A stretch of 64,000 nucleotides of DNA, taken from NCBI RefSeq assembly GCF_003991425.1, contig NZ_CP034346.1, forward strand, positions 1,401,501 through 1,465,500, in the 5' to 3' direction. Below, one piece after another: positions 1 to 8,243 of this stretch (position 1 is its first letter; the number at the start of each line of letters is the position of its first letter). The translations under genes were made by a program, and so were the position numbers. The notes beneath the pieces were generated by a model that worked only from the letters and a program-made list of their open reading frames with translations, made no database searches and had not been told where the DNA came from. The DNA comes from Paenibacillus lutimineralis (GTDB lineage Bacteria; Bacillota; Bacilli; Paenibacillales; Paenibacillaceae).

Positions 1-1
1 A

Positions 2-442
2 ATCGATCAGGAACGCATTTATTACACGACTCAACAAGGGATCAGAAGCTGTAGTCTGACCGGCCGGGATAGAGAACTCGTCTCGGAAGATACGGCGGTT
101 CATATGCTCTTAATCGGCAACAAGCTAGCCTACGCCAATCGAAAGAATCGTTATTTACTGACCTTACTAAATTTACATACTGGAACTACTGAACTGGATC
201 AAGATATTTCACCGAATAGTCTGAATAGTGACGGGCGTTATTTGTACTGTGCTAACCGCGGCAATGAGATGACCATATACCGTATTGATCCGGAGATGGG
301 GCATAAAATACGGATTTGCGGTGAAAGTGCAGATTACCTTCATATCGTAGAGGACAGGATTTATTTCTGTAGCCGCAGAGAATGGAACAGCATGTCGCTA
401 ACAGGTGGTCAAGCCGTCAAAATTGATTTCTCTGAGAGGTAA
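2..442 (+). CDS. DUF5050-like beta-propeller protein, C-terminal part (5' end outside window)
   Basis: The reading frame is open from base 2, so the gene starts upstream of the window; the first in-window ATG at 104 is internal. The visible 146 residues contain repeated short blocks (IYYTTQQGIRSCSLTG, RYLYCANRGNEMTIYRI, RIYFCSRREWNSMSLTG), the pattern of DUF5050-type propeller blades in which a Tyr-rich strand is followed by a polar turn. Its stop lies 2 nt before the essC start, so it is probably co-transcribed with the secretion ATPase. A function within the secretion locus is inferred from position only. The family assignment is moderate because most of the protein is not visible. Confidence 0.6.
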   Translation: MDQERIYYTTQQGIRSCSLTGRDRELVSEDTAVHMLLIGNKLAYANRKNRYLLTLLNLHTGTTELDQDISPNSLNSDGRYLYCANRGNEMTIYRIDPEMGHKIRICGESADYLHIVEDRIYFCSRREWNSMSLTGGQAVKIDFSER

Positions 443-444
443 TT

Positions 445-3400
445 ATGATTAACGAAAAATATGAATTTAGTCGTCAGCCTCGGTTTCTGCCGGAAATGCC
501 GAGAGGTGAAATTGAAATACCCAATCCGCCCAGTGCTTATGATAAACCGGAAATAGCGTGGTTTGCTATTTTAGCTCCACCAGCGGTCATGCTCGTTATT
601 TCAATGCTGCTGGCGATGACCTCCAATTCAAGGTACATGCTGTTGTCTATTTCGATGACGATCATGACTCTGATTGTCTCTCTAACCGGGGCCGCCTCTC
701 AAATCAAGAAGTATAAAAAGAAGAAGAAGGAACGGGAGAAGAAGTATTTGCAATTCATTGCCGACAGTCGAAGTGAACTACAGCTTGCCAGAGAACAGCA
801 GATCAAAGCGATGAATGAGATGAATCCCGATCCTAATGCCTGCCTGCAGCGAATACAGGAATCGGACAATCGTCTCTGGGAAAGAACGCCGTCATCTCCG
901 GACTTTCTATCGCTTCGTCTCGGGGTGGGGAGTGTATCAGCTGCCTTGCGAATTAATTATACCAAGCAGGCGATCATTATGGAGACAGATCCGCTCTTGA
1001 TGGAGCCGCAGCGGTTAGCGCTTGAATTTGACCGTGTACCGGGCGTTCCTGTCTCTGTTGACCTCATTGCATCAGAAATATGCGGCATTGCAGGCGAGGA
1101 AGACAAGACCTTTGACATGGTTACGCAAATGCTGCTTCAGCTCATTACTCATCATGGCTACGATGATGTGCGGGTCGTTATACTGGCCTCTGAAGAAGGC
1201 TTGGAGAAATGGGATTGGCTTAAGCATTTACCGCATCTATGGAGCGAGGGATATGGTATTCGGTTTCTGCTGTGCGGCAAGGCCATCGCGCATGCTGTAT
1301 TTGGAGAATTAAATACCGTCTTCAAGGAACGGGAGATGAAGAAGCTTGGCGGAATTCCCCTTCCCCATTATGTGTTCATTATCGAGGAGCCGTCTCTTCT
1401 TGAAGAGGAACCGGTTAATAAATACCTTTACAACAAAAGCGCTTCGCTTGGAATCTCTTCCGTATATATTGCCAGAAATCAGGCCTATCTTCCGATGAAC
1501 TGTAAGCAAGTTATATTGGTTCAGGGGAAAACTGGAGAGCTGGCCGACCGGGAGACCGGAGAAAAGACGACCTTCAATCCGGATACGGTCAACCTGCAGT
1601 CACTCAGCGAGTCGGTTCGGAAAATGGCTCCGCTGCGAATTAAAAATTCAGGCGGCAACTTTACTTTACCCACCTCATTAACGCTATTGGATATGCTGCA
1701 AGCGAAGAAGACCGGGGAAATTGATTTATTAACACGCTGGAATATGAATAAGCCGTATCAGGGGATGAGTGTTCCGATTGGGGCTAAAGCGGGTGGAACG
1801 TTATTCCATCTGGATATGCATGAGACTGGACATGGTCCGCATGGACTGGTGGCAGGGACGACCGGATCAGGGAAGAGTGAGTTGCTTCAGAGCATCATTA
1901 TTTCTCTGGCGATCAACTATCACCCGCATGATGTCGTGTTTGTACTTATCGATTATAAGGGCGGCGGCATGGCTGATGTCTTCCAGGGAATGCCGCATCT
2001 CGTAGGCACGATTACGAATTTGGGCGGGAATCAGACTACAAGGGCGCTTCTATCCATTAAGAGCGAACTGATGAGAAGACAGCGTCTGTTCTCCGAGTTT
2101 GGCGTGAACAACATCGATAAGTACCAGAAGCTGTACTATAGCCACAATGCAGGCGGTCATATGCCGGCCATACCGCATTTGATCATGATCGCGGATGAGT
2201 TCGCTGAATTGAAGCAGGACCAGCCTGATTTTATGAAGGAACTGGTTAGTGCAGCCCGTGTAGGCCGTAGCTTGGGAGTGCATCTGATCCTGGCCACTCA
2301 GAAACCGGCCGGGGTAGTAGATGACCAGATCTGGAGTAACTCTAAATTCAAGATTTGTCTCAAGGTACAGGATGAGCGGGATAGCCGGGATGTCATCAAG
2401 CGTCCGGATGCCGCGATGATCAAGGAGCCAGGCAGGGCATTTATCCAGGTAGGAAATGATGAGATATTCGAATTATTCCAATCGACTTATTCTGGTGCTG
2501 ATTATGATCCTGAAGGTGAGCTGCAAAAAAATGAAAACAAAACAAAAAGAATCTACGAAGTTTCATTAAACGGTAGGATCGAACAAATTTATCCTCGATA
2601 TGAAGAAAAGATTGTGAAGCATGAACTGCCTTCGCAACTTGGCGCAACGGTAGAGCATATCGTTAGAACCGCTGAACGGACTAATATTGAGCCGTTGAAG
2701 GGGCCTTGGCTGCCTCCACTTCCAGAATTAGTATACACTGATGGTATTTTAGAAAATAAACAAGAGCTTGGACATTGGTCTAAACAGGAGAACCTGCTGA
2801 GAGTACCTGTTGGCATAATGGATGATCCAAGAAGCCAAAGCCAGGATCTACTGGAGATTGACTTTGCAAATGAAGGAAATTTATTTGTATACGGTGCTTC
2901 TGGGACCGGTAAGACAGAATTTCTAAAGACGCTCTGTATGTCTATGGCACATAACTATTCTGCTGAAGATGTGAATATTTACATCATGGATTTCGGAGGC
3001 AACTCGCTTCGCATTTTCGAGAAGCTTCCTCATGTAGGCGGTGTTATGACCATTGAGGAGAAGGCCAAGATCGATCAGTTTATCATGTTCCTATTCAGGG
3101 AGATCGAAGAGAGGAAAGTACTGTTCGAGCAGAGCGGTAGTAACGGTTTTAACGCTTATCGACATAGTGGAAGGAAGCTAGCCTCGATTGTACTGATGAT
3201 TGATAATTATTTCGCTCTATCGGAGTCCTATGAGGATTTGGATGCACATATGATGCTACTGGCCCGGGAAGGGACGAAATATGGTATCTACCTGGTGGCA
3301 ACAGCTTCTAACGCTACTTTCGTAAGATATAAGTTCAGTGTCAATTTCAAGCTGGCTGTTACTTTCCAGATGACAGACAAAGGGGATTACGCAGGAGTTG

Positions 3401-4326
3401 TCGGCAGGACGGAAGGGTTAGAGCCTATGAAGGTTCTCGGCAGGGGCTTGGTACGAGGCAAGCCGCCGTTGGAGTTTCAGGCTTCGCTGCCAGAATATGA
3501 AGGACTCACTTGCGATCAACTTCTGGATCGTTTTGCAAGTCTTGAGACGTTCCAGGCCAAACCTATTCCGATTATGCCATCGAGCATTGATATCGAGCAG
3601 ATCAATAAAGAAGCAGGTAAGCTCGCTATTGGCTTGGCTAATAATGATCTTCAACCTGTCTATGTTGATCTTTATACCACACCGATTATTATGGTTGCCG
3701 GTGAAGCAATGTCTGGAAAAAGCACATTGCTTCGTTCCTGGGTTAGCCTACTGGATGAAGTGCAAGTTTATGCGCTTGATTCCAATGGTATGGGACTGTT
3801 CGAGATCATGAGGCTTCCTTATGTCACGGATTTGGCGGAGGTCGAGGAATCTTTTATCGATGAGATGAAGGAACTGCTGGATGAACGCCGGAGCCAGATG
3901 GCAGAGTGTAGGCGAGGAGGCGGAGACATCAAGCAATTGATGAGATCATGGAAGCAAATTGTCTTCGTATTCGATAAGCTGAGCGAGTTCACCGACGGGG
4001 ATAATTACGCACTCAAAGAACTGCTTGAACGGATTGTGAAGCAGGAGCGCGGGATGAAGGTAGCTCTTATAGCTGCGGATGTGATCTCTGATTTTAACGG
4101 CAATTGGGATAGCCTTGGTAAAGCGATTAAGGAAGAGCAGACGGGGATTCTGCTTGGCAGTATCAAGGAGCAGGGGCTCTTCTCGGCAAGATTGCCTTAT
4201 GGCATGACGGAGAAGGAAATGGACAATTATGATGGCTATTTCATTCATAAGAGCAAATTTGTAGGCATGAGATGTGCAACCATTCCGGCCAATGATGCTA
4301 CGCAATCTTTAGTGCTTACTAATTAA
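445..4326 (+). CDS. essC: Type VII secretion ATPase EssC (FtsK/SpoIIIE family), FHA-less form
   Basis: This is the membrane-anchored motor of the firmicute T7SS, which energises export of WXG100 proteins and larger effectors. Two hydrophobic segments lie at about residues 38-80, followed by a Lys-rich cytoplasmic linker. Three FtsK-type ATPase modules follow. D1 has Walker A GTTGSGKS (about 470-478) and Walker B LIMIADEF (about 578-586). D2 has GASGTGKT (about 815-823). D3 has GEAMSGKS (about 1085-1092). D1 keeps a full DE pair, while the Walker B equivalents of D2 (MIDNYF) and D3 (VFDKLS) are degenerate. At 1293 aa it is about 190 aa shorter than S. aureus EssC or B. subtilis YukBA, because the N-terminal tandem FHA domains are absent. 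The start follows AGAGG at good spacing. The WXG100 genes lie immediately downstream. Confidence 0.93.
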   Translation: MINEKYEFSRQPRFLPEMPRGEIEIPNPPSAYDKPEIAWFAILAPPAVMLVISMLLAMTSNSRYMLLSISMTIMTLIVSLTGAASQIKKYKKKKKEREKKYLQFIADSRSELQLAREQQIKAMNEMNPDPNACLQRIQESDNRLWERTPSSPDFLSLRLGVGSVSAALRINYTKQAIIMETDPLLMEPQRLALEFDRVPGVPVSVDLIASEICGIAGEEDKTFDMVTQMLLQLITHHGYDDVRVVILASEEGLEKWDWLKHLPHLWSEGYGIRFLLCGKAIAHAVFGELNTVFKEREMKKLGGIPLPHYVFIIEEPSLLEEEPVNKYLYNKSASLGISSVYIARNQAYLPMNCKQVILVQGKTGELADRETGEKTTFNPDTVNLQSLSESVRKMAPLRIKNSGGNFTLPTSLTLLDMLQAKKTGEIDLLTRWNMNKPYQGMSVPIGAKAGGTLFHLDMHETGHGPHGLVAGTTGSGKSELLQSIIISLAINYHPHDVVFVLIDYKGGGMADVFQGMPHLVGTITNLGGNQTTRALLSIKSELMRRQRLFSEFGVNNIDKYQKLYYSHNAGGHMPAIPHLIMIADEFAELKQDQPDFMKELVSAARVGRSLGVHLILATQKPAGVVDDQIWSNSKFKICLKVQDERDSRDVIKRPDAAMIKEPGRAFIQVGNDEIFELFQSTYSGADYDPEGELQKNENKTKRIYEVSLNGRIEQIYPRYEEKIVKHELPSQLGATVEHIVRTAERTNIEPLKGPWLPPLPELVYTDGILENKQELGHWSKQENLLRVPVGIMDDPRSQSQDLLEIDFANEGNLFVYGASGTGKTEFLKTLCMSMAHNYSAEDVNIYIMDFGGNSLRIFEKLPHVGGVMTIEEKAKIDQFIMFLFREIEERKVLFEQSGSNGFNAYRHSGRKLASIVLMIDNYFALSESYEDLDAHMMLLAREGTKYGIYLVATASNATFVRYKFSVNFKLAVTFQMTDKGDYAGVVGRTEGLEPMKVLGRGLVRGKPPLEFQASLPEYEGLTCDQLLDRFASLETFQAKPIPIMPSSIDIEQINKEAGKLAIGLANNDLQPVYVDLYTTPIIMVAGEAMSGKSTLLRSWVSLLDEVQVYALDSNGMGLFEIMRLPYVTDLAEVEESFIDEMKELLDERRSQMAECRRGGGDIKQLMRSWKQIVFVFDKLSEFTDGDNYALKELLERIVKQERGMKVALIAADVISDFNGNWDSLGKAIKEEQTGILLGSIKEQGLFSARLPYGMTEKEMDNYDGYFIHKSKFVGMRCATIPANDATQSLVLTN

Positions 4327-4369
4327 CATTACGGGTGCCGAGATCCTAAATATCTGAGGGGAAATGGAT

Positions 4370-4696
4370 ATGTCAACTGTATCAGAAATCAAGAATAAGG
4401 CCAGCCGGGTATCAGAAGTAAAAAGTGATATCAATAGCGAGGCTTCAAGCTGCTATGGGCAGGTTAATGATTCGAGTTCCTGGTGGCAGGGGGACGCAGC
4501 TAAGGCTTTTCGAACCGGATATAAGGAGTTGCACACAGATATCAAATCTCTGATCAGTAAAATGACAAGCCTGTCCTCCAATCTGAGCAGTTTAAGTAGT
4601 AAAGTTCAACGGGCAGATGATGAGAAAAGATTAGCTGCCGAGGCTGCGGCCAGGGCTGAGGCTCAGAAGAAGGCATCCAAGATCATGCAGTATTAG
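4370..4696 (+). CDS. WXG100-family secreted protein (EsxA-like) with Ala/Lys-rich tail
   Basis: A 108-residue helical hairpin protein. The Trp-x-Gly turn is visible as SSWWQGDAAKAF, between an N-terminal helix and a Ser/Leu heptad-like helix (SLSSNLSSLSSKV). The C-terminus continues as an Ala/Glu/Lys-rich tail (EAAARAEAQKKASKIMQY) that could carry the T7SS export signal; no strict YxxxD/E motif is evident. Two ATGs are available, 4364 and 4370. GAGGGG at 4356-4361 is only 2 nt from the first but 8 nt from the second, so 4370 is chosen. It lies 43 nt after essC in the same orientation and is a likely substrate of that ATPase. WXG100 proteins normally form homo- or heterodimers and are co-secreted. 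Confidence 0.85.
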   Translation: MSTVSEIKNKASRVSEVKSDINSEASSCYGQVNDSSSWWQGDAAKAFRTGYKELHTDIKSLISKMTSLSSNLSSLSSKVQRADDEKRLAAEAAARAEAQKKASKIMQY

Positions 4697-4732
4697 GTAG
4701 ATAGGAACAGCTTGAAAGGAGGTGAAATAAAA

Positions 4733-5032
4733 ATGGCAGCGAACCAACAAAAGTTTGATTTTGACCAAGCTAAAAACTTGGAGTCCAAACTACAAAGTGA
4801 AATCAGTAAAATCGAAGCTGATCTGAAAAAGATGGCGACTATGGTTGAAGGTGTCAGATCTTGGTGGTCTGGTGGCTCGGAAGAGGCATTTATTGGTAAT
4901 TTCCAAACAACTAAAGCGGAAGTAGTTAAAAGCCTGAACGTTTGGGTTGATGATTACAAGAAGCTGATCCAGAATATTGCTGAAATCAAGAGACAAAGTG
5001 ATGCAGATCTTGCAAGTCAACTCAAAATCTAA
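4733..5032 (+). CDS. WXG100-family secreted protein (EsxA/YukE-like)
   Basis: A 99-residue classical WXG100 protein: helix 1 (QAKNLESKLQSEISKIEADL), the turn RSWWSGGSEEAF with Trp-Ser-Gly, then helix 2 ending NIAEIKRQSDADLASQLKI. The start at 4733 is set by a near-perfect AAAGGAGGTGA at 4715-4725; an in-frame TTG at 4712 lies upstream of this site and is not used. This very strong ribosome binding site predicts high expression, as expected for the main secreted WXG100 substrate. It is the second of two adjacent WXG100 genes and may pair with its neighbour or homodimerise. A 12-bp hairpin follows the stop. Confidence 0.9.
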   Translation: MAANQQKFDFDQAKNLESKLQSEISKIEADLKKMATMVEGVRSWWSGGSEEAFIGNFQTTKAEVVKSLNVWVDDYKKLIQNIAEIKRQSDADLASQLKI

Positions 5033-5045
5033 TCAGGTAAGTGTG

Positions 5046-5077
5046 GACATGGTGGCGGCTATAGTCGCCACCATGTC
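5046..5077 (+). terminator. Strong hairpin after the WXG100 genes
   Basis: Perfect 12-bp stem (GACATGGTGGCG with CGCCACCATGTC) around an 8-nt loop, starting 14 nt after the WXG100 stop. Only a weak T-rich tail (GCGTTTTATAG) follows, so it could be a leaky terminator or an mRNA 3' stabiliser. Confidence 0.6.
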
Positions 5078-5186
5078 TAGCGTTTTATAGGTAAGCTAGG
5101 TTGGAAAATAACTATTTAACATATATAGAGTGAACAAGAAGAGAATTAGAAGGAAGATAAGTCTTTGAAAGTAAGGAGGGGAGTTA

Positions 5187-6062
5187 ATGGGAATAAAGAA
5201 AGTTGGAGTAGTGCTAGTGTCTATGGTTCTAGTTCTTGTTATGTTGTCGGGAATATCATCCGCGGCACCATCGTCTTTAAGGGTAAAGCTCAACGGAGTA
5301 GGAATCTCTTTTCCGGATGCCCAGCCTTATGTAGATAAGAATAATCGGGTACAGGTTCCTGTTCGATTTGTAAGTGAAGCACTTGGTGCCAAGGTGGGCT
5401 GGGCCAGCAAGACACAGGAAGTTACGATTGAACTCGATGGAACAAAGCTCGTCCTAACCATTGGCAAGAAATCCTATAAAATCAACGAGTCTACTAAACT
5501 CATGGATACGGCTGCCTTAAGAAAATCGAACAGAACCTTCGTTCCATTGCGCTTTGTAAGTGAAGGCTTGGGAGCCAAGGTGAAGTGGGATTCAGCCAAT
5601 TATACCGTTGAGATTACAACGGGGGATGGAACGACAGCTTCTAGTGGGGAGACTGATGAAAATCCAGCTTTGAAGCCAGTTGATCAAGAGACTTGGGAAG
5701 CCTCCAGATCTATGGAGGGAAAGACTGACAAACGAACGACGGAAGGCTTTAGCTATTATAGTATTTATAAATCTGGATTATCACCGGGTACAACTCATTA
5801 TAAAAAAGAGTACGGAAATACTAGAACAATCTTGAGCATATTGTTGACTATGGATAACCTTGATGCACAAGCTAAAGATCTTGATGAACTTTTACGCCAA
5901 AAGATAGACGGTAAAACGGTAGATGAAGTTACGAAATATGTAAGGCAAAAGAAGAACCAGGAAGATGTACTTTCAGAAAAAGTATTTAAAGATGATACCT
6001 ATAAAATTGTTGTGGAATCAAAGGAATGGCTTGATGTGAATATAGAAGTTTGGTATAAGTAG
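5187..6062 (+). CDS. Secreted stalk-domain (copper amine oxidase N-terminal-like) protein
   Basis: A 291-residue exported protein. It has a signal peptide with cleavage near SSA-AP (residues 25-28), then one stalk/Cu-amine-oxidase-N domain (about 30-145) with the signature pairs VPVRFVSEALGAKVGW and VPLRFVSEGLGAKVKW. The remaining 145 residues, rich in Lys, Asp and Thr, form a domain I do not recognise. The stalk domain is a cell-surface module common in Paenibacillus and does not imply oxidase activity. The start follows AAGGAGGGG. It sits between the WXG100 genes and the effector region, and a broken copy of a similar domain occurs at 12522, so it may belong to the accessory repertoire of the secretion locus. 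Confidence 0.8.
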   Translation: MGIKKVGVVLVSMVLVLVMLSGISSAAPSSLRVKLNGVGISFPDAQPYVDKNNRVQVPVRFVSEALGAKVGWASKTQEVTIELDGTKLVLTIGKKSYKINESTKLMDTAALRKSNRTFVPLRFVSEGLGAKVKWDSANYTVEITTGDGTTASSGETDENPALKPVDQETWEASRSMEGKTDKRTTEGFSYYSIYKSGLSPGTTHYKKEYGNTRTILSILLTMDNLDAQAKDLDELLRQKIDGKTVDEVTKYVRQKKNQEDVLSEKVFKDDTYKIVVESKEWLDVNIEVWYK

Positions 6063-6070
6063 GGTTTTCT

Positions 6071-6422
6071 ATGAAAAATATATTTAATAGACATCAGGGA
6101 TTAGAGGGATACAGTGATTCACGTACAGAAGGCAGCAATACCAAATATAATTACCGTGAATATGTAAAGGAAGGACAGTATATTTACAAAATTACGGAAA
6201 CGTCAAAGATAACCATTCAAGTAAATCCTGAAAATATCCCTTTATAACACCCATGCCAATATGCCAAATGGGAATTATAGTATCAAGGTTTGGTTTGATG
6301 ACACGAAGTTAACTGAAATGAAGCATATGTACAGCAACCTAGACCTCCTAAAAGGCATTGCAGACATGGATTCAATCAATGTAACTGTAGTAGGTTCAAT
6401 GTTTGATGATTTGAATAATTAG
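6071..6422 (+). pseudogene. Frameshifted remnant of a small secreted-locus gene
   Basis: One frame runs from ATG 6071 to TAA 6247 (58 codons). From about 6240 a second frame continues as SLYNTHANMPNGNYSIKVWF... to TAG 6422. The two read as one roughly 117-residue protein split by a single frameshift near 6240, at the run CCCTTTATAA. No good ribosome binding site precedes the first ATG, and no signal peptide is seen. It follows the stalk-domain gene by 8 nt and could be a displaced C-terminal part of a paralogue. I do not recognise a family. Confidence 0.45.
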
Positions 6423-6430
6423 ACTAGATA

Positions 6431-6459
6431 TGGCGGCAAAAGATAAACTTTTGTCGCCA
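6431..6459 (+). terminator. Hairpin after the frameshifted remnant
   Basis: Stem TGGCGGCAAAAG with CTTTTGTCGCCA (12 bp with one G-T pair) around a 5-nt loop, followed by TGTTTGTT. It immediately precedes the first copy of the 88-bp direct repeat. Confidence 0.55.
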
Positions 6460-6460
6460 T

Positions 6461-6548
6461 GTTTGTTATTAGAACTTGATATGGGAAAGGAAATCATTAA
6501 TGAGTAGTATCAAAGTGGACTCTACTAAACTGGAGGAGCTATCTGCTA
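6461..6548 (+). repeat. 88-bp direct repeat, copy 1 (5' end of a lipoprotein gene)
   Basis: Nearly identical to 8156-8243, with two mismatches at equal length. It contains the upstream 39 nt, the ribosome binding site GGGAAAGGAAA, the ATG and the first 16 codons (MSSIKVDSTKLEELSA). It looks like a recombination footprint that placed an effector-gene start onto a lipoprotein gene. Confidence 0.9.
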
Positions 6549-8140
6549 ATAGAGTATATATTTTAATTACTTTAATTCTAATGATTATATTCTTAGTTGC
6601 ATGCGACTCGACAAAGAAATTATCCGAAGAACCAAAAGAATCTTCAACGGCAATAGGTAATCAAGTCACACTTGAGCAGGCTACTGAGCTTAAACCGGAA
6701 TTTGATTTGAGTAATCCAACTTTTTATCAAAATTTCATCTCATATTTCGATATGGATAAGGAATCATTGTTTGCTGCTTTAAAGAAAACATATGATGAAA
6801 CTCCTGTTGAAGGTATAGATGAGAAATCAGGTTTGGAATGGATCAAGTTGAAACAAGCTGGCTTACAGTTTTATTTAACGGAAGAGGCTGGGATACCTGT
6901 TAGTCAAGTAGATATTATGTCTTCAAGTCCTATTCATTTTGGTAAGACGAAGGGTGGAATGAATTTTGCTGATATTATGAAGCAATTAGGTGAAACAATA
7001 ATTGATGCTGGGTCATTGGGAACTACAGAAGACAGGACTTATAGAATTTCCTACCCTCTAGACGAATTTAGTGTCAATTTTACAACGACTAACGTATTTG
7101 AAGACAGTGCAGTTATGTCGATTCATTCATGGGGATATTATGATGAAAAGCCGACTCTATTGAACCCAAATGAGATAATTACAAGTTATGGTACGTTGAC
7201 ACTTCCTGATTCATGGATTGGACGGATTGCAATAGAAGATATAGGTAACGAGCCGACTATATTATATTTGGGCCGTCATAGTGATTTTCCATTATTTCGA
7301 CTTTCATCTATGAATATAACTGAATGGAGTACTTTGAGTCAGAGTGATCAAGCCCAATTTCATATCATCTCACAAGACAAGGATTGGATTGTGGCTGTGA
7401 CAACTACATTTACCAATAGACCTAATAATGAACAAGAACTGAGCGAATTTAATCATATGAAATTACAGCTTGAAGAGATATGGGGGACTTTTAAGTCAAC
7501 AGTTGTGTCAGATGAAATAGAAGAAGGGAATTTATCTTATCTGTGCAATAATTCAACCTTAGAACTCCTGAATATCGATCGCGTTGTTACGGTGTATGAA
7601 GAGGCTCATAACATGATATCAACAGATGAATCAGAATTTGCAACGGATGAATATTTTAGCGAAATGGGAAAATGCTATTCATCTCAAATCGATAAATTGA
7701 CGAGTAAGGATTCTTCTTTAAAAATAAGTACGAACAAGCTGCTAGATCACATAAAGGAATTAAATGGTACTTGGTTCACTGTCCATTACTTGGCGGACGG
7801 GGGAGGGACGATGTGGAGTCATTTCTCTTCTAGACGAAGTGCTATGGTGGATGTGGCAGTTTATATTTACCTAAATCAGCTAGAAATCAATCTAGATCAA
7901 AAAATAAATAAAGACCAGATTAGTGAAAGAATCGACCAATTATCAAAATATCGTGAATTTTATTATTCAGGTTCAATTGAAACTATAAATGAGTCGGATA
8001 TAAAACAACTAAAAGAAGCAAGGCAACAGCTAGTAGGTTCTTATGATAACATAATCAGCATTTTAAAAGAGATGCCACAAAGTGAAGCCGCAATGAATCT
8101 CTTCGATTTTTTACTGAAATATGATGATCAAATTTATTAA
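6500..8140 (+). CDS. Putative lipoprotein with an effector-derived N-terminus
   Basis: A 546-residue protein whose first 16 residues are identical to those of the downstream effector (MSSIKVDSTKLEELSA). Residue 17 starts an abrupt switch to a lipoprotein signal: NRVYILITLILMIIFLVAC, with lipobox LVAC and Cys35. The start at 6500 is set by GGGAAAGGAAA; an in-frame TTG at 6476 is less likely. The rest is acidic and AT-rich with no family I recognise; it is probably two domains, with a helical C-terminal part from about residue 350. Lipoproteins beside T7SS effectors are often immunity or export-associated proteins, so this may be an immunity protein whose own start was replaced by recombination. 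Whether the long n-region still allows export is uncertain. Confidence 0.7.
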   Translation: MSSIKVDSTKLEELSANRVYILITLILMIIFLVACDSTKKLSEEPKESSTAIGNQVTLEQATELKPEFDLSNPTFYQNFISYFDMDKESLFAALKKTYDETPVEGIDEKSGLEWIKLKQAGLQFYLTEEAGIPVSQVDIMSSSPIHFGKTKGGMNFADIMKQLGETIIDAGSLGTTEDRTYRISYPLDEFSVNFTTTNVFEDSAVMSIHSWGYYDEKPTLLNPNEIITSYGTLTLPDSWIGRIAIEDIGNEPTILYLGRHSDFPLFRLSSMNITEWSTLSQSDQAQFHIISQDKDWIVAVTTTFTNRPNNEQELSEFNHMKLQLEEIWGTFKSTVVSDEIEEGNLSYLCNNSTLELLNIDRVVTVYEEAHNMISTDESEFATDEYFSEMGKCYSSQIDKLTSKDSSLKISTNKLLDHIKELNGTWFTVHYLADGGGTMWSHFSSRRSAMVDVAVYIYLNQLEINLDQKINKDQISERIDQLSKYREFYYSGSIETINESDIKQLKEARQQLVGSYDNIISILKEMPQSEAAMNLFDFLLKYDDQIY

Positions 8141-8155
8141 ACAAGCTATTTCTTT

Positions 8156-8243
8156 GTTTGTTATTAGAACTTGATATGGGAAAGGAAATAATTAATGAGT
8201 AGTATCAAAGTGGACTCTACTAAACTGGAAGAGCTATCTGCTA
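8156..8243 (+). repeat. 88-bp direct repeat, copy 2 (native 5' end of the effector gene)
   Basis: The counterpart of 6461-6548. Here the coding part runs smoothly into a long helical domain, so this is likely the original copy. The intervening 1.6 kb could be lost by recombination between copies, leaving an intact effector gene. Confidence 0.9.
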
